From NCBI RefSeq assembly GCF_002160815.1, contig NZ_NFLH01000009.1:1-64000 (forward strand): 64,000 nt of DNA, read 5' to 3'. The notes under the pieces are model-generated. The model ran no database searches, was not told the DNA's origin, and was given only the letters and a program-made list of their open reading frames with translations. The stretch is from Massilimicrobiota sp. An134. GTDB lineage: Bacteria; Bacillota_I; Bacilli_A; Erysipelotrichales; Coprobacillaceae. Below are positions 46,608-59,567 of the stretch, in pieces (the first letter of the stretch is position 1; every line of letters starts with the position of its first letter). The position numbers were made by a program, and so were the translations under genes.

Positions 46608-46702
46608 GTAAAAAGAGCAACCGATAAACGGTTATGCCTTGGATTTTGTGAAGTAAGAATAACTACCTCAACTTTTCCAGAGACAGAGGTAGTTATTTTT
46701 TT
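46608..46702 (+). ncRNA. Candidate antitoxin antisense RNA
   Basis: The strong promoter would start a transcript near 46608 that ends at a 12-bp hairpin (AATAACTACCTC, 46658-46669, with GAGGTAGTTATT, 46686-46697) followed by T's. The ~95-nt RNA is complementary to the end of the toxin message. This convergent layout with a shared hairpin is that of Fst/TxpA-like type I toxin-antitoxin loci. No expression data are available. Confidence 0.7.
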
Positions 46703-46809
46703 ATACTCTTATCAATAATAATAAGAAGCATTTTCATAATCAAACTTATTAATGTCACAAGGAATGTCAGCATTCCTAATACTATCGTGATCATTTCATA
46801 AGATGTCAT
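46693..46809 (-). CDS. Small hydrophobic type I toxin (putative holin-like toxin)
   Basis: The 38-aa peptide has one membrane helix (about 7-32) with a short N-terminus beginning MTSYEMITIVLGML and a charged tail DKSIKK, matching the putative holin-like/Fst-type toxin pattern. GGAGGTGATTGAC precedes the ATG, a strong ribosome-binding site. It is overlapped at its 3' end by an antisense RNA and preceded by a leader that can pair with the 3' end of its own message. Such peptides damage the membrane when made in excess. Assignment is from size, pattern and locus layout. Confidence 0.78.
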   Translation of the reverse strand: MTSYEMITIVLGMLTFLVTLISLIMKMLLIIIDKSIKK

Positions 46810-46893
46810 GTCAATCACCTCCGCCATTCATATTTCCATCAAATTGATGGATATCTATGTTAACGAAGGATTACGTACCTTCGATCAAGACGA

Positions 46894-46936
46894 CCAAGGC
46901 ATAACCACCTACCGCTATTGTTGCTCATATGCATTA
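46894..46936 (-). promoter_or_regulatory. Toxin promoter and 5' pairing element
   Basis: On the minus strand an extended -10 (TGATATAAT, about 46931-46939) precedes a message starting near GAGCAAC (46920-46926) and GGTTATGCCTTGG (46894-46906). The same two sequences occur, inverted, at 46615-46621 and 46630-46642, so the toxin mRNA's two ends can pair with each other. Confidence 0.65.
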
Positions 46937-47045
46937 TATCATTCATAAATATCATATTCTATAATGTTTAGAAAGAATGATTTTATTTTCGAAATTTACT
47001 TTTAGCAAATATTAAAACAAAAAATAAGCTCGATTATGAGCTTAC

Positions 47046-48389
47046 TTAACTGTTATAAATATCTTCATCTAACATATTTTCTTTTTTACCAACAATAACA
47101 GAAGTTGCTGAATCTCCAACAACATTTAATGATGTCACAAGCATTTCAATTGGTCTATTGATTGCTAAAATTAATGAATAAGCCAATAATGCCCCATCAT
47201 TTGTATATCCCATACCAGTCAAAATAGTAAATAAGATAACAGCTCCTGCTCCTGGTGCAGCAGGTGTTCCTACTGATGCAATTAAAGCAAGAAATGCAAT
47301 GACTGCCATAGATGTTAAAGATACATCATAACCAGAACTTGCTGCAATAAAGATAGCTGCAATAACTTGCATGATGGCTGTACCATCCATATTGATTGTC
47401 ATTCCTAATGGTAAAACAAATGAAGCTATTTCATCACTTACACCCAATTCATGAACTGTTGTTTCTTTATTTAATGGTAATGTTGCTGCACTTGATGATG
47501 TTGAAAAACCAAATAAAGCAACTTTTGGTATTTTACGCATAAATGGTTTTGGATTGATTTTTCCCATCACCATTAAATAGATAGGATAAGCTATAAACAG
47601 ATAAACAAACAAAGCAAATAGAACTGTTAAGACATAAGCTAAAGCAGGTAATAAATAATCAATTCCATAGATTGCAAATGTTCTTGTTAATAAACAAAAT
47701 ATTGCATATGGTGCACATTTTGTAATTACAAATGATAAACAAACTGAAATAATATCACTACATTCAATTAATAATTTCTTTAATGTTTTTGTTTTATCTT
47801 TTAATTGATTCATCGCAAGTCCAATCGCTACTGCTAAGAAAACAACTGCTAAAACATTACCATTATTTGTAAATGCATTAATTAAATTATTAGGAATCAC
47901 TGATACAATGATATTTAATGGATTAGAACCTACAGCTCCTTGTTGAATCACTAAGTTATCAGCATGTACAGCATTAAATGCTCCTAAATGATAAACAATT
48001 GAACCAATAATACCAGCCCATATTAAAGCACAAACTGTTGTTATAAGGAATGTTCCTATTGTTTTAGAAGAAATTCTTCCTAATTTCTTTGTATCTGTAA
48101 TAACACAAATAGCCAAAATAATAGATACAAATACCATTGGAATAATAATTAATTGTAATGCATTTACAAATAATTGACCTACAATATAAAATAAACCAAT
48201 TGCACTATTAGCGCCTTCAGCAGTAATATCTTGAAATAATACATTATTGATTGTATTCCATAAAGCTTCCTGCCCATTCGTTAATAAATTTTCTCTTAAT
48301 AAAATACATCCAAACCCTGCAATTAAACCACAAATTAAAGCAATAATCATTTTCTTCGCTAATTTCTTACCACTTTGACTTGAATTCAT
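47046..48389 (-). CDS. Dicarboxylate/amino acid:cation symporter
   Basis: This is a membrane transporter of the glutamate/aspartate/serine (DAACS, GltP/SstT-like) family that uses sodium or protons. The 447-aa protein has about eight helices plus the two re-entrant loops: the serine-rich FGFSTSSSAATLPLN, TINMDGTAIMQVIAAIFIA and the C-terminal GTPAAPGAGAVILFTIL. The exact amino-acid substrate is not determined by these motifs. Confidence 0.93.
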   Translation of the reverse strand: MNSSQSGKKLAKKMIIALICGLIAGFGCILLRENLLTNGQEALWNTINNVLFQDITAEGANSAIGLFYIVGQLFVNALQLIIIPMVFVSIILAICVITDTKKLGRISSKTIGTFLITTVCALIWAGIIGSIVYHLGAFNAVHADNLVIQQGAVGSNPLNIIVSVIPNNLINAFTNNGNVLAVVFLAVAIGLAMNQLKDKTKTLKKLLIECSDIISVCLSFVITKCAPYAIFCLLTRTFAIYGIDYLLPALAYVLTVLFALFVYLFIAYPIYLMVMGKINPKPFMRKIPKVALFGFSTSSSAATLPLNKETTVHELGVSDEIASFVLPLGMTINMDGTAIMQVIAAIFIAASSGYDVSLTSMAVIAFLALIASVGTPAAPGAGAVILFTILTGMGYTNDGALLAYSLILAINRPIEMLVTSLNVVGDSATSVIVGKKENMLDEDIYNS

Positions 48390-48469
48390 ATATGACCTCC
48401 CATTTCTATATCCAAACTTCTAACATTATACTATAATATCGTTATATTTCAACAAAAAATGACAGAACT

Positions 48470-49081
48470 TTAAGATTCTGCCACTTTTATTTCAATTTTA
48501 TAATCATCTGAAGATGAATACATTGATTCTACAAATGTTTGTATTGTTTCTTTAGCTTTATTTTGAGCTTCTTCCAATAATGCTTTTTCTTGTGCTTTAC
48601 TTTCCATGCTCTTTTTTTGATCTATCGCAAATTGATTATAATCAGTAATACTAATCTGATTAAATATATTTTTTGTTTCATCAAAAACTTCAATACTTTC
48701 CTGATCAATTTCATGAGATAGGATTTTAGCTTGTGGTATTGTTATATCAATATTTTGACCATGAACATTGACTTCTACTAAACTCATATCAATACCAGCC
48801 TTAATTTGACCATCATATGATAAAATGAAACTCTTTGTTGTAAAAGGGACTTTCCAACCATAAAAAGTCGCCTGATTTTCATATTTTCCCATATTGGTAT
48901 AATTATATTCTACACTTGCTAGTTCGCTAATACCTTGAATTTGTTGTGACAATAAATCACTTGTAATGGTTGTTGGTTCTTCACCACTTGGCCATACTTT
49001 TCCAACAAAAAAGAAAACAACTGCTATCACAACAATAACAATAATATTTTTTAAAGTTTGACTGATTTGTATTTTTTTCAT
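48470..49081 (-). CDS. DUF4230 membrane-anchored protein
   Basis: The 203-aa protein has one N-terminal helix (about 12-28) and an outer DUF4230 domain with LASVEYNYTNMGKYEN near residue 55 and SFILSYDGQIKAGIDMSLVEV, a pattern I recognise for this family of unknown function. The C-terminal half is helical and charged (about 145-190). Confidence 0.8.
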   Translation of the reverse strand: MKKIQISQTLKNIIVIVVIAVVFFFVGKVWPSGEEPTTITSDLLSQQIQGISELASVEYNYTNMGKYENQATFYGWKVPFTTKSFILSYDGQIKAGIDMSLVEVNVHGQNIDITIPQAKILSHEIDQESIEVFDETKNIFNQISITDYNQFAIDQKKSMESKAQEKALLEEAQNKAKETIQTFVESMYSSSDDYKIEIKVAES

Positions 49082-49213
49082 TCATTTCACCTACTTACAA
49101 ACATTGTAGAAAAGATCAAGATATTTGTCAAATATTGTTGAAATGATATGAACATATAAAATACACATGATTTTCAAAACTTCATGATAATCTGTAAATA
49201 AGGAGGTATGATC

Positions 49214-49555
49214 ATGGCTAAATATTCTTGTGAACTTCATGGTTCTTTCAATCATTTCTGTCAGTTTTTAAAAAATGAATTAATAAATTCAAGTTTTTCA
49301 GCTTCAATAGAAGATGAACATTATTATGATATACACGATGTTCATGTTGGTATTTTAATATTAGAGAGATATAGTTATACAGGCGGAAACCGATTAAGCT
49401 TGTCTATTACTATTACAGAATATCAAAATCATATTCAGGTCACTGCTATTAGTTCTGGTGGAAGTCAAGCTATGTTTTTTAAAATCAACACTTTAGGTGA
49501 AGATGCTTTTTTAAATAAATTGAAAGAAGCTATTAAAAATTATAAAAACAAATAA
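49214..49555 (+). CDS. DUF6054-like small soluble protein
   Basis: The 113-aa product starts MAKYSCELHGSFNHFCQFLK and has an alpha/beta pattern with HYYDIHDVHVGILILERYSY and a final helix. It resembles the small DUF6054-type proteins of gut Firmicutes, but this rests on pattern memory only. AAGGAGGT lies six bases upstream of ATG 49214; the ATG at 49208 is too close to it. Confidence 0.65.
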   Translation: MAKYSCELHGSFNHFCQFLKNELINSSFSASIEDEHYYDIHDVHVGILILERYSYTGGNRLSLSITITEYQNHIQVTAISSGGSQAMFFKINTLGEDAFLNKLKEAIKNYKNK

Positions 49556-49585
49556 CTCAATACATTTTATTTGAACATCATTGTA

Positions 49586-49625
49586 AAAAAAGATTTCTAC
49601 ATAATTGAAGTAGAAATCTTTTTTA
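49586..49625. terminator. Bidirectional terminator between convergent genes
   Basis: AGATTTCTAC and GTAGAAATCT form a 10-bp stem flanked by A7 and T6. It serves the DUF6054-like gene on the plus strand and the deacetylase gene on the minus strand. Confidence 0.88.
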
Positions 49626-50822
49626 CATTCCTAATGATGCTATATATGATTGCAATGATGATTCACCAAGTACACGTACTCGTGGTAATTTTGTTGGATC
49701 CTGACCTTTTTTTACTTTTCCATACTCTGTTGTAAAAGCACATAAAATTTCAGCTTCTTGAATAGCTTGTTGTCCTTGTACTGTGACATCTCCATATGGA
49801 TAAGCAAAAGCTTCTGTATTTTCAACAATATTTTGAGCCTTTAATAAATCTTCTTTAATTTGTTCCATATTTAAAGCACTGATAATACCACCATGTCCAA
49901 TATTTCCTCCACCTTTATGCATATCATACGAATGAGATTGAAAAGTAATATACTCACTGGCATATTTTTTTACTTTTTCTTTTCCATTTTGGGATGCAAT
50001 AATAAACGAAGTTGCTGGAATCTGATATTTTTCTAATAATGGAATACCATACTTTAAAAATCCTTTTTGTCCATCATCAAAGGTTAAAATAACACTTTTC
50101 TTTGGCAAATCAATTTCACCTTTTATATAAGCTGATAATTCCTGATATGATGGAAAATAAAAATCTTGTTCTTTTAAGTATTTTAATTGTTCTTCTAATT
50201 TTGAATCAAGAATATAATTTGTATTTATCGTTTTTGGTAAATCATCTGGAGTATAGACATAATGATACATTAAAACAGGTATCCCATGACTATTTTTTTC
50301 AAATTCTTTGACAACATGTACGATTCTTTTCTTAGAACAATAGATACCTTCTTTATTTTGAACAGAATATATAATCTCATAATCGCCAACCTTTTGAGTA
50401 TCAACTTTTCCTGTGATTTTAACTTGATCAGTCAGATTACCTTCATTTTGATCAATAACATGACATCCTGATTCTATATACTTCTGTCCTTTTAAAACAT
50501 AAGTATCCTGAGATCCATTTAAATTCATAACGATTTGTTTATTATTTAAGACTTCAACAAGACGTTTAACAGTCTGATTTTTGTATTGATATTTAATTTC
50601 ATATTGTCCTTCTTGAGATGTATCAATATTCCCAATCATTTCTACATCTTCAAGATTTGTTCCCTTTTCTTCATAAATAGAATTTAGCATGAAAACTTCT
50701 TTTTCATTTCCTATTAATTCTAATGTTTCTGTTTTTCTAAACACAAACCAAAAAATCAAAACAATCATAACAATGATAGGAATGAATGTTATCATAACAT
50801 GTTTTTTATTGAGTTTTCTCAT
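49623..50822 (-). CDS. Polysaccharide deacetylase with two Ig-like (DUF5011) domains
   Basis: The 399-aa membrane-anchored protein has a helix near the start (about 8-27), two Ig-like repeats of the DUF5011 type (about 35-95 and 95-175: GNIDTSQEGQYEIKYQYKNQ and GKVDTQKVGDYEIIYSVQNK) and a deacetylase domain (about 185-399) with VLMYHYV, the metal Asp pair in TFDDG and the His motif FQSHSYDMH. It would deacetylate a wall or capsule sugar. Start ATG 50822 follows GGAAGGAAAAA; the longer frame is less supported. Confidence 0.92.
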   Translation of the reverse strand: MRKLNKKHVMITFIPIIVMIVLIFWFVFRKTETLELIGNEKEVFMLNSIYEEKGTNLEDVEMIGNIDTSQEGQYEIKYQYKNQTVKRLVEVLNNKQIVMNLNGSQDTYVLKGQKYIESGCHVIDQNEGNLTDQVKITGKVDTQKVGDYEIIYSVQNKEGIYCSKKRIVHVVKEFEKNSHGIPVLMYHYVYTPDDLPKTINTNYILDSKLEEQLKYLKEQDFYFPSYQELSAYIKGEIDLPKKSVILTFDDGQKGFLKYGIPLLEKYQIPATSFIIASQNGKEKVKKYASEYITFQSHSYDMHKGGGNIGHGGIISALNMEQIKEDLLKAQNIVENTEAFAYPYGDVTVQGQQAIQEAEILCAFTTEYGKVKKGQDPTKLPRVRVLGESSLQSYIASLGM

Positions 50823-50863
50823 TTTTTCCTTCCCCATAAGAGAATAGTATGTCCTACAACATA

Positions 50864-53323
50864 CTATTCTTCTTCATTATCTTCAGTTTCTTCTTCAGAT
50901 TTATCAACAACTTCTACACTTGAAACAATTGATCCTTCAGCAACTTTAATTAATCTAACACCTTGAGTATTTCTTCCAGCTAATTTTACTTGTTCCATTG
51001 GAAGTCTAATCATAATACCTTCACTTGTCATAATTAATAAATCTTCATCACCATTAACAGCTCTTAAAGCTACCAATTGTCCTGTCTTTTCAGTCGTATT
51101 AATGGTTTTTACACCTTTACCACCACGATGTGATTCACGGTAATCTTCTATTGGAGACATCTTACCATAACCATTTTCACTTATAGCCATAATATATTGT
51201 CCTTCTCCATTTGTTGTCATACCCACAACATGACTACCATCTACATTAATACCTCTGACACCTGATGCTGTTCTACCCATTGGTCTGACATCATTTTCAT
51301 TAAATCTAATTAATTTTCCATTAGATGCTGCAACGAGAATTTCTTCATTTTCTTTTGTTAATTTCACAGCAACCAACTGATCTTCATCTTTTAAATTAAT
51401 CGCAATCTTACCAGACTGTCTAATATTTTTAAATTCTTCAATAGAAGTTTTCTTAACTAAACCATTTAATGTCACAAAGAATAGATATAGATTCTTATCT
51501 TCATCAATATCATCTTTATCAATAGAAATCATAGATTTAACACTTTCATCTTTATCTAGATTTAATAAATTAACAACAGGTAATCCTTTAGCAGTTCTAC
51601 CAAATTCAGGAATATTATATCCTTTTAAACGATAGACTTTACCAAAGTTTGTAAAGAATAATAAATCATCATGAGTACTCATATGAATAAGAGCATCCAC
51701 AATATCATCCTCATTGGTTCCCATACCTTTGATACCTCTACCACCTCTATTTTGTGTTTTATAAGTATCAACAGGCATACGTTTGACATATCCATTAGAA
51801 GTTAAGGAAATAATAACATCTTCGACTGGAATTAAATCTTCATCTTCTAAATCAAATGTTCCTTGAATAATTTCAGTTCTTCTCTTATCAGCAAATTTAG
51901 CTTTAATTTCTAATAATTCTTTTTCAATAATTTCTAATATTCTTTCTCTTTTTGCAAGAATATCTTTTAAATCAGCAATCAATTCTAATAATTGATTTAA
52001 TTCATTTTCAATCTTTTCTCTTTCCAAACCAGCTAATCTTTGAAGCTGCATTTCTCTGATTGCTTTTGCTTGTCGATCAGACATATCAAATTCATCCATC
52101 AATCTCTGTTGAATAATTTCTGTTGTTCGTGATGAACGAATGAGTTCAATAATAGCATCAATCTGATCTAATGCTCTTTTTAAACCATCTAAAATATGAG
52201 CACGATCTTCAGCTTTCTTTAAATCATAAGCTGTTCTTCTTCTAATCACTTCTTCTTGATGATCAAGATAGTAAGTAATCATTTGTTTTAAATTTAAAGT
52301 TTGAGGTTGATTATTTACTAAAGCAATAGAATTGACACCAAATGTTGTCTGTAAAGCTGTTAATTTAAATAACTGATTTAAAATAACTTCTGGTTGAACA
52401 TCTTTACGAAGTTCAATCATAATACGAATACCTTCACGGTTAGATTCATCACGTATTTCTGTAATACCTTCAATACGTTTTTCTTTAACATGTTCAGCCA
52501 TTTTTTCAATTAAACGAGCTTTATTGACCATATATGGTATTTCAGTAACAACAATAGCTTTTTTACCACCATGAATATCAATAATATCCGTTTTCGCTCT
52601 CATGACAATTAAGCCATTACCAGTTTCATAAGCTTTTTTAATCGCTGATTTACCTAAAATATAAGCTCCTGTTGGAAAATCAGGTCCCTGAATATAATTT
52701 TCCATTAATTCTAGAATCGTAATATCAGGATTATGAGAAACAGCCAATATGGCATCAATGACTTCACCTAAATTATGAGGTGGAATATTTGTAGCCATAC
52801 CAACCGCAATTCCTGTTGTCCCATTGACTAATAAGTTAGGGAAACGTGATGGCATAACTTCTGGTTCTGATTCTTCACCATCATAGTTAGGAATAAAATT
52901 AACTGTATCTTTATTAATATCTCTCACCATTTCCATAGAAATCTTAGACATTCTGGCTTCAGTATAACGTTGTGCCGCAGCGCCATCACCATCAATAGAA
53001 CCAAAGTTTCCATGACCGTCTACTAACATATAACGATAACTGAAATCCTGTGCCATACGAACTAAAGCTTCATAGATTGAAGAGTCACCATGAGGATGGT
53101 ATTTCCCCATAACTTCCCCAACAATACGCGCTGATTTCTTATATGGTTTATCACTATAACATCCAAGTTCATTCATTCCATGCACAATTCTTCTTTGAAC
53201 AGGCTTTAATCCATCTCTCACATCTGGTAAAGCTCTTTGAACAATAACTGACATGGCATAATTGATAAAGGATTGTTTCATTTCTTTTGTTAATGATCTT
53301 TTCTTAATTCCACGTTCTTCCAT
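50864..53323 (-). CDS. gyrA: DNA gyrase subunit A
   Basis: GyrA cuts and rejoins DNA to add negative supercoils. The 819-aa protein has the active-site tyrosine in [11 protein letters not shown], the quinolone region [20 protein letters not shown] (Ser and Glu at the usual resistance sites, so not a resistant allele by these residues) and the six-bladed C-terminal domain with the GyrA-box-like [11 protein letters not shown]. It follows gyrB with a 15-base gap, and ends in an acidic tail (EETEDNEEE). Confidence 0.97.
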   Translation of the reverse strand: MEERGIKKRSLTKEMKQSFINYAMSVIVQRALPDVRDGLKPVQRRIVHGMNELGCYSDKPYKKSARIVGEVMGKYHPHGDSSIYEALVRMAQDFSYRYMLVDGHGNFGSIDGDGAAAQRYTEARMSKISMEMVRDINKDTVNFIPNYDGEESEPEVMPSRFPNLLVNGTTGIAVGMATNIPPHNLGEVIDAILAVSHNPDITILELMENYIQGPDFPTGAYILGKSAIKKAYETGNGLIVMRAKTDIIDIHGGKKAIVVTEIPYMVNKARLIEKMAEHVKEKRIEGITEIRDESNREGIRIMIELRKDVQPEVILNQLFKLTALQTTFGVNSIALVNNQPQTLNLKQMITYYLDHQEEVIRRRTAYDLKKAEDRAHILDGLKRALDQIDAIIELIRSSRTTEIIQQRLMDEFDMSDRQAKAIREMQLQRLAGLEREKIENELNQLLELIADLKDILAKRERILEIIEKELLEIKAKFADKRRTEIIQGTFDLEDEDLIPVEDVIISLTSNGYVKRMPVDTYKTQNRGGRGIKGMGTNEDDIVDALIHMSTHDDLLFFTNFGKVYRLKGYNIPEFGRTAKGLPVVNLLNLDKDESVKSMISIDKDDIDEDKNLYLFFVTLNGLVKKTSIEEFKNIRQSGKIAINLKDEDQLVAVKLTKENEEILVAASNGKLIRFNENDVRPMGRTASGVRGINVDGSHVVGMTTNGEGQYIMAISENGYGKMSPIEDYRESHRGGKGVKTINTTEKTGQLVALRAVNGDEDLLIMTSEGIMIRLPMEQVKLAGRNTQGVRLIKVAEGSIVSSVEVVDKSEEETEDNEEE

Positions 53324-53338
53324 TTTTTCTCTCCTTTA

Positions 53339-56346
<3,008 letters not shown>

Positions 56347-56360
<14 letters not shown>

Positions 56361-56565
56361 TAATGATTAGATATTCTTGTCCATCAAAAGAAACAATATC
56401 CTGATGATAGAGCTTTTTCCCACGTCTTGTTTCTACTTCACCATTGACAAGAACCAGTCCATCACTAATGACTAATTTAGCTTCAGCTCCACTACTTACA
56501 GCATCAGCTAATTTAAGTAATTGTCCTAAAGTAATATACTCACTATGAATTGTAACTTCTTTCAT
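56347..56565 (-). CDS. S4-domain RNA-binding protein YaaA
   Basis: The 72-aa protein is a single S4 RNA-binding domain (YITLGQLLKLADAVSSGAEA, VNGEVETRRGKKLYHQDIV). It sits between dnaN and recF in nearly all Firmicutes and is thought to act on the ribosome. ATG 56565 follows GGGTGAT; an earlier in-frame ATG at 56580 is possible. Confidence 0.93.
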
Positions 56566-56712
56566 ATATTTATCACCCATACTTTCATAACCTGAACTAT
56601 TATATCACAAAAACATCAAAAATGATAGTTTTTATGGCTTATATTCAATATTTATAAAAAAAGTGATAAATCTCATTTTTATATAAAAACCTCTTATAAG
56701 CTAAATATAAGC

Positions 56713-56749
56713 TAAAAAATGATATATAGTCTTTTTGACTACATATCAT
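56713..56749 (-). terminator. Terminator after the remnant next to dnaN
   Basis: ATGATATGTAGTC and GACTATATATCAT pair on the minus strand (with one wobble), followed by T6. It overlaps the last codons of the remnant reading frame. Confidence 0.8.
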
Positions 56750-56918
56750 CTTTTAATGTTTCTATAATATTCTGTTTTCTAAAACGATTTCATCCTAATT
56801 TAAATGTTAAAATCATCACTATCATCATCACAATTAAATGATAACCATTTTCTCTTAAATAAGAATTTAAATGCTTAACGATTTGTAAATCATCTTCAAC
56901 CAGTAAAATTTTTTCCAT
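56739..56918 (-). pseudogene. Fusion scar: response-regulator start joined to ABC-permease end
   Basis: From ATG 56918 the frame gives MEKILLVEDDLQIVKHLNSY, a clear response-regulator N-terminus, but after about 28 residues it turns into hydrophobic and then basic text (LTFKLG, a TGA, NRFRKQNIIETLKDDM) resembling the C-terminal end of an FtsX/BceB-like ABC permease. This looks like the outcome of one large deletion across a BceRSAB-type (peptide-antibiotic sensing and export) locus, leaving its first gene's start and its last gene's end. GGTGGTATT precedes the ATG, and a terminator follows. Family reading of the tail is tentative. Confidence 0.6.
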
Positions 56919-56969
56919 AATACCACCATTCAAATTATAACAAAAAAAGCTAATCGTGAATAGATTAGC

Positions 56970-58073
56970 TTAATAAGTTCTCACAGGTAAAACCAATTGA
57001 ATAATATCTTCTCTTTCAAAGTCTTTAATAATAAATGGTTTCATTTCACCAGTAAATAAGACTCTCACTTTTTGTCCATTAATACTCTTAATAGCATCAG
57101 TTAAATATCTGGCACTAAATGAAATTTTTAAAGGCTCACCTTTATAGAAAGCTCTAGATAAGTTTTCTTCTACTGACCCAATTTCTTGAGAGAATGAAGA
57201 TAAGATCACTGTATCCTGATTCATTGTGAGTTTAACGATATTTGTTTGTTCATTTGTCAGTAATGATGCTCTATCAATAGAATTTAATAAACTTGTGCTA
57301 TCAATACTCATAGAGTAATCAAAACTATCAGGAATTAAACGACTTGTATCAGGGAAAGTTCCATCAATTAATCTTGTTTGAATTAAAACATGATCAAAAA
57401 CAAATAAAACTTTACGATCAGATACATATAAATCAATCAGTTCATCTTTTTCAATAATACGGCTGATTTCAATTAAACTCTTTTTAGGAATAATAATATT
57501 AAATGAAATATCAGAATCAATATTTAAAATACGTTTTGCTAAACGATAACTATCTGTCGCAATACATTCTAAAACATGATCTTTAGCTTTGAAGTTAACT
57601 CCTGTTAAAACAGGTCTTGTTTCTTTTTCACTTGTCGCAAATGAAGTTTGTTCAATGGCTTCTTTTAAATCAATAGATTTCATCTGTAAATTAACACCTG
57701 TTTTATTTAAATCAATACGAGGATAATCAATATAAGATGTTCCATTTAAATCAAAACGAGAGTTAGCTCCTTCAATTCTTGTAAGTGTTCCATCTACAAT
57801 AAAAATATGTACATCTTCAGAATCAATTTTTTTAATAATTTCTAATATATATTTAGATGATAAAACAACACTACCAGGTTCAATAATATCAATATGATCT
57901 TGAATACTTGTTTGAATTGTAATATCACTATCACTACCAGTTAAAATAAGTTCATCTTCTTTTAAATCAAATTTAATACCAGTTAAAACAGGTAATGGAC
58001 TTTTTATAGAAACAGCTCTTGAAACTTTAGTTAGAGCATTCAATAATTCCAATCTTTTAATCTTAAAATTCAT
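56970..58073 (-). CDS. dnaN: DNA polymerase III beta subunit (sliding clamp)
   Basis: DnaN is the ring that holds the replicative polymerase on DNA. The 367-aa protein has three clamp domains and begins MNFKIKRLELLNALTKVSRA; SIKSPLPVLTGIKFDL and the matching RPVLTGVNFKAKDHVLECIA of domain 2 are typical. It lies downstream of dnaA, with DnaA boxes in between. Confidence 0.97.
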   Translation of the reverse strand: MNFKIKRLELLNALTKVSRAVSIKSPLPVLTGIKFDLKEDELILTGSDSDITIQTSIQDHIDIIEPGSVVLSSKYILEIIKKIDSEDVHIFIVDGTLTRIEGANSRFDLNGTSYIDYPRIDLNKTGVNLQMKSIDLKEAIEQTSFATSEKETRPVLTGVNFKAKDHVLECIATDSYRLAKRILNIDSDISFNIIIPKKSLIEISRIIEKDELIDLYVSDRKVLFVFDHVLIQTRLIDGTFPDTSRLIPDSFDYSMSIDSTSLLNSIDRASLLTNEQTNIVKLTMNQDTVILSSFSQEIGSVEENLSRAFYKGEPLKISFSARYLTDAIKSINGQKVRVLFTGEMKPFIIKDFEREDIIQLVLPVRTY

Positions 58074-58187
58074 AAATGATCTCCTTTATATTTTATTATT
58101 TAAATAATAACATAATAATAATATTGTGCACAATATGCATAAGTGAAAAAAAGTGACGTTTTATTCATTGTTTTTTTATTTTTATGA

Positions 58188-58217
58188 TGTGCATAAGTTG
58201 TGGATAAGTGTGCATAA
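58188..58217. promoter_or_regulatory. Three DnaA boxes between dnaA and dnaN
   Basis: TGTGCATAA (58188-58196), TGTGGATAA (58199-58207, the perfect consensus in reverse) and TGTGCATAA (58209-58217) lie in the same direction with 2- and 1-base gaps, just after the dnaA stop. They form part of a two-part origin with the cluster upstream of dnaA. Confidence 0.85.
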
Positions 58218-58220
58218 CTT

Positions 58221-59564
58221 TTACACAAGTTTCTTTTTAATATCTTGAATAGCTTGACGATAATTCATATCTTTTTCTAATTTCTGTTGAACTTTATGAC
58301 AAGCTTTCATGACAGTTGAATGATCTCTTCCACCAAATTCATGACCAATTTGAATGAATGAAATATCTTCAATGAGTTCTCTGACTAAATACATGGCAAT
58401 ATGTCTTGCGACAATAATACTAGATGTTCTTGATTTAGAATTAATTTGAGCAACTGTTAAATTATAATAATCAGCAACACATTTCTTTATATTTGAAACA
58501 GTTAATTCTTTTTTCTGTGTTGGCTGACTATAAGAATCACTAAAGGCTTCTAAGGCAAAATTCAAGTCAATAATATCTAATTTTTTACCACATATGAGCT
58601 TATAAAATAATAATCTTTTTAAACTTCCTTCTAGTTCTCTGACATCAGTATTAAAATGAGTGGCAATAAAGTCTAAAACTTCTTCCGTTATTGGATAATC
58701 AACATTTTCAATTTCTATTTTCTTTCTTAAAATGGCTTTAGCCGTTTCAAATTCAGGTGTATCAATACTTACTGTTAAACCAGATGAAAATCGACTGACT
58801 AATCGACTTTCCATTCCCTTTAGATCACGTGGCGGTTTATCTGAAGTAATGACAATCTGTTTTTTATTACTAATTAAAGTATTAAAAATGTTGAAAAAGA
58901 TCTCACTTGATGATTCTTTTGTAGCCATGAATTGAATATCATCTATTAATAATATATCCATTTGACGATATTTATAGTTAAATTCATCCATTGCATGGTT
59001 AGCTAATGATTGAATATATTCATTCACAAAGTTCTCACTTGTTGTAAATAAAACATTTATAGATGGATCACGTTTTTTAGCATAATTTCCAATAGCATTT
59101 AATAAATGTGTTTTTCCTAATCCTGAATTACTATGAATAAATAATGGACTATAAGAAATACCAGGTTTCATAGCAACCGCTAAAGATGCATTTTGAGCAA
59201 TTCTATTACTGTTTCCAATAACGAAATTATCAAAAGTCAAATCAGGATTTAAGTGATCATCAAAATGTAATAAATGTTCTTGTTTTGCATGACTTTGTTT
59301 AAAATCTTCTTCAGTCATTAAATGTAGCTGATAGTGTCCATTTGTGACAGTATTGTAGATTTCCTGTAAATGCGTTAAATAAGGTTCTACAACATCTAAG
59401 CTCCATTTTGTATCAATGGTGATTGTCACGACACTTCCTACAATGTCTTTGATTTCTAAGGTAGTGAAAAAAGAATCAAAAGTAATTTTATCTAATCCAT
59501 AATCATCAAGTTTTCCTTGGAATAAACTTAAAGTTTTTTGCCAGTTCATATCTAAATTGTTCAT
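58221..59564 (-). CDS. dnaA: Chromosomal replication initiator DnaA
   Basis: DnaA binds the origin boxes and opens the duplex. The 447-aa protein has an N-terminal domain I (about 1-85), a short linker, the AAA+ domain (about 105-320) with HSNSGLGKTHLLNAIGNYA and LLIDDIQFMA, and the C-terminal box-binding helix-turn-helix with GGRDHSTVMKACHKV. I use ATG 59564, with GGAG/GGTG upstream; the longer frame is not supported. Confidence 0.97.
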   Translation of the reverse strand: MNNLDMNWQKTLSLFQGKLDDYGLDKITFDSFFTTLEIKDIVGSVVTITIDTKWSLDVVEPYLTHLQEIYNTVTNGHYQLHLMTEEDFKQSHAKQEHLLHFDDHLNPDLTFDNFVIGNSNRIAQNASLAVAMKPGISYSPLFIHSNSGLGKTHLLNAIGNYAKKRDPSINVLFTTSENFVNEYIQSLANHAMDEFNYKYRQMDILLIDDIQFMATKESSSEIFFNIFNTLISNKKQIVITSDKPPRDLKGMESRLVSRFSSGLTVSIDTPEFETAKAILRKKIEIENVDYPITEEVLDFIATHFNTDVRELEGSLKRLLFYKLICGKKLDIIDLNFALEAFSDSYSQPTQKKELTVSNIKKCVADYYNLTVAQINSKSRTSSIIVARHIAMYLVRELIEDISFIQIGHEFGGRDHSTVMKACHKVQQKLEKDMNYRQAIQDIKKKLV

Positions 59565-59567
59565 TTT

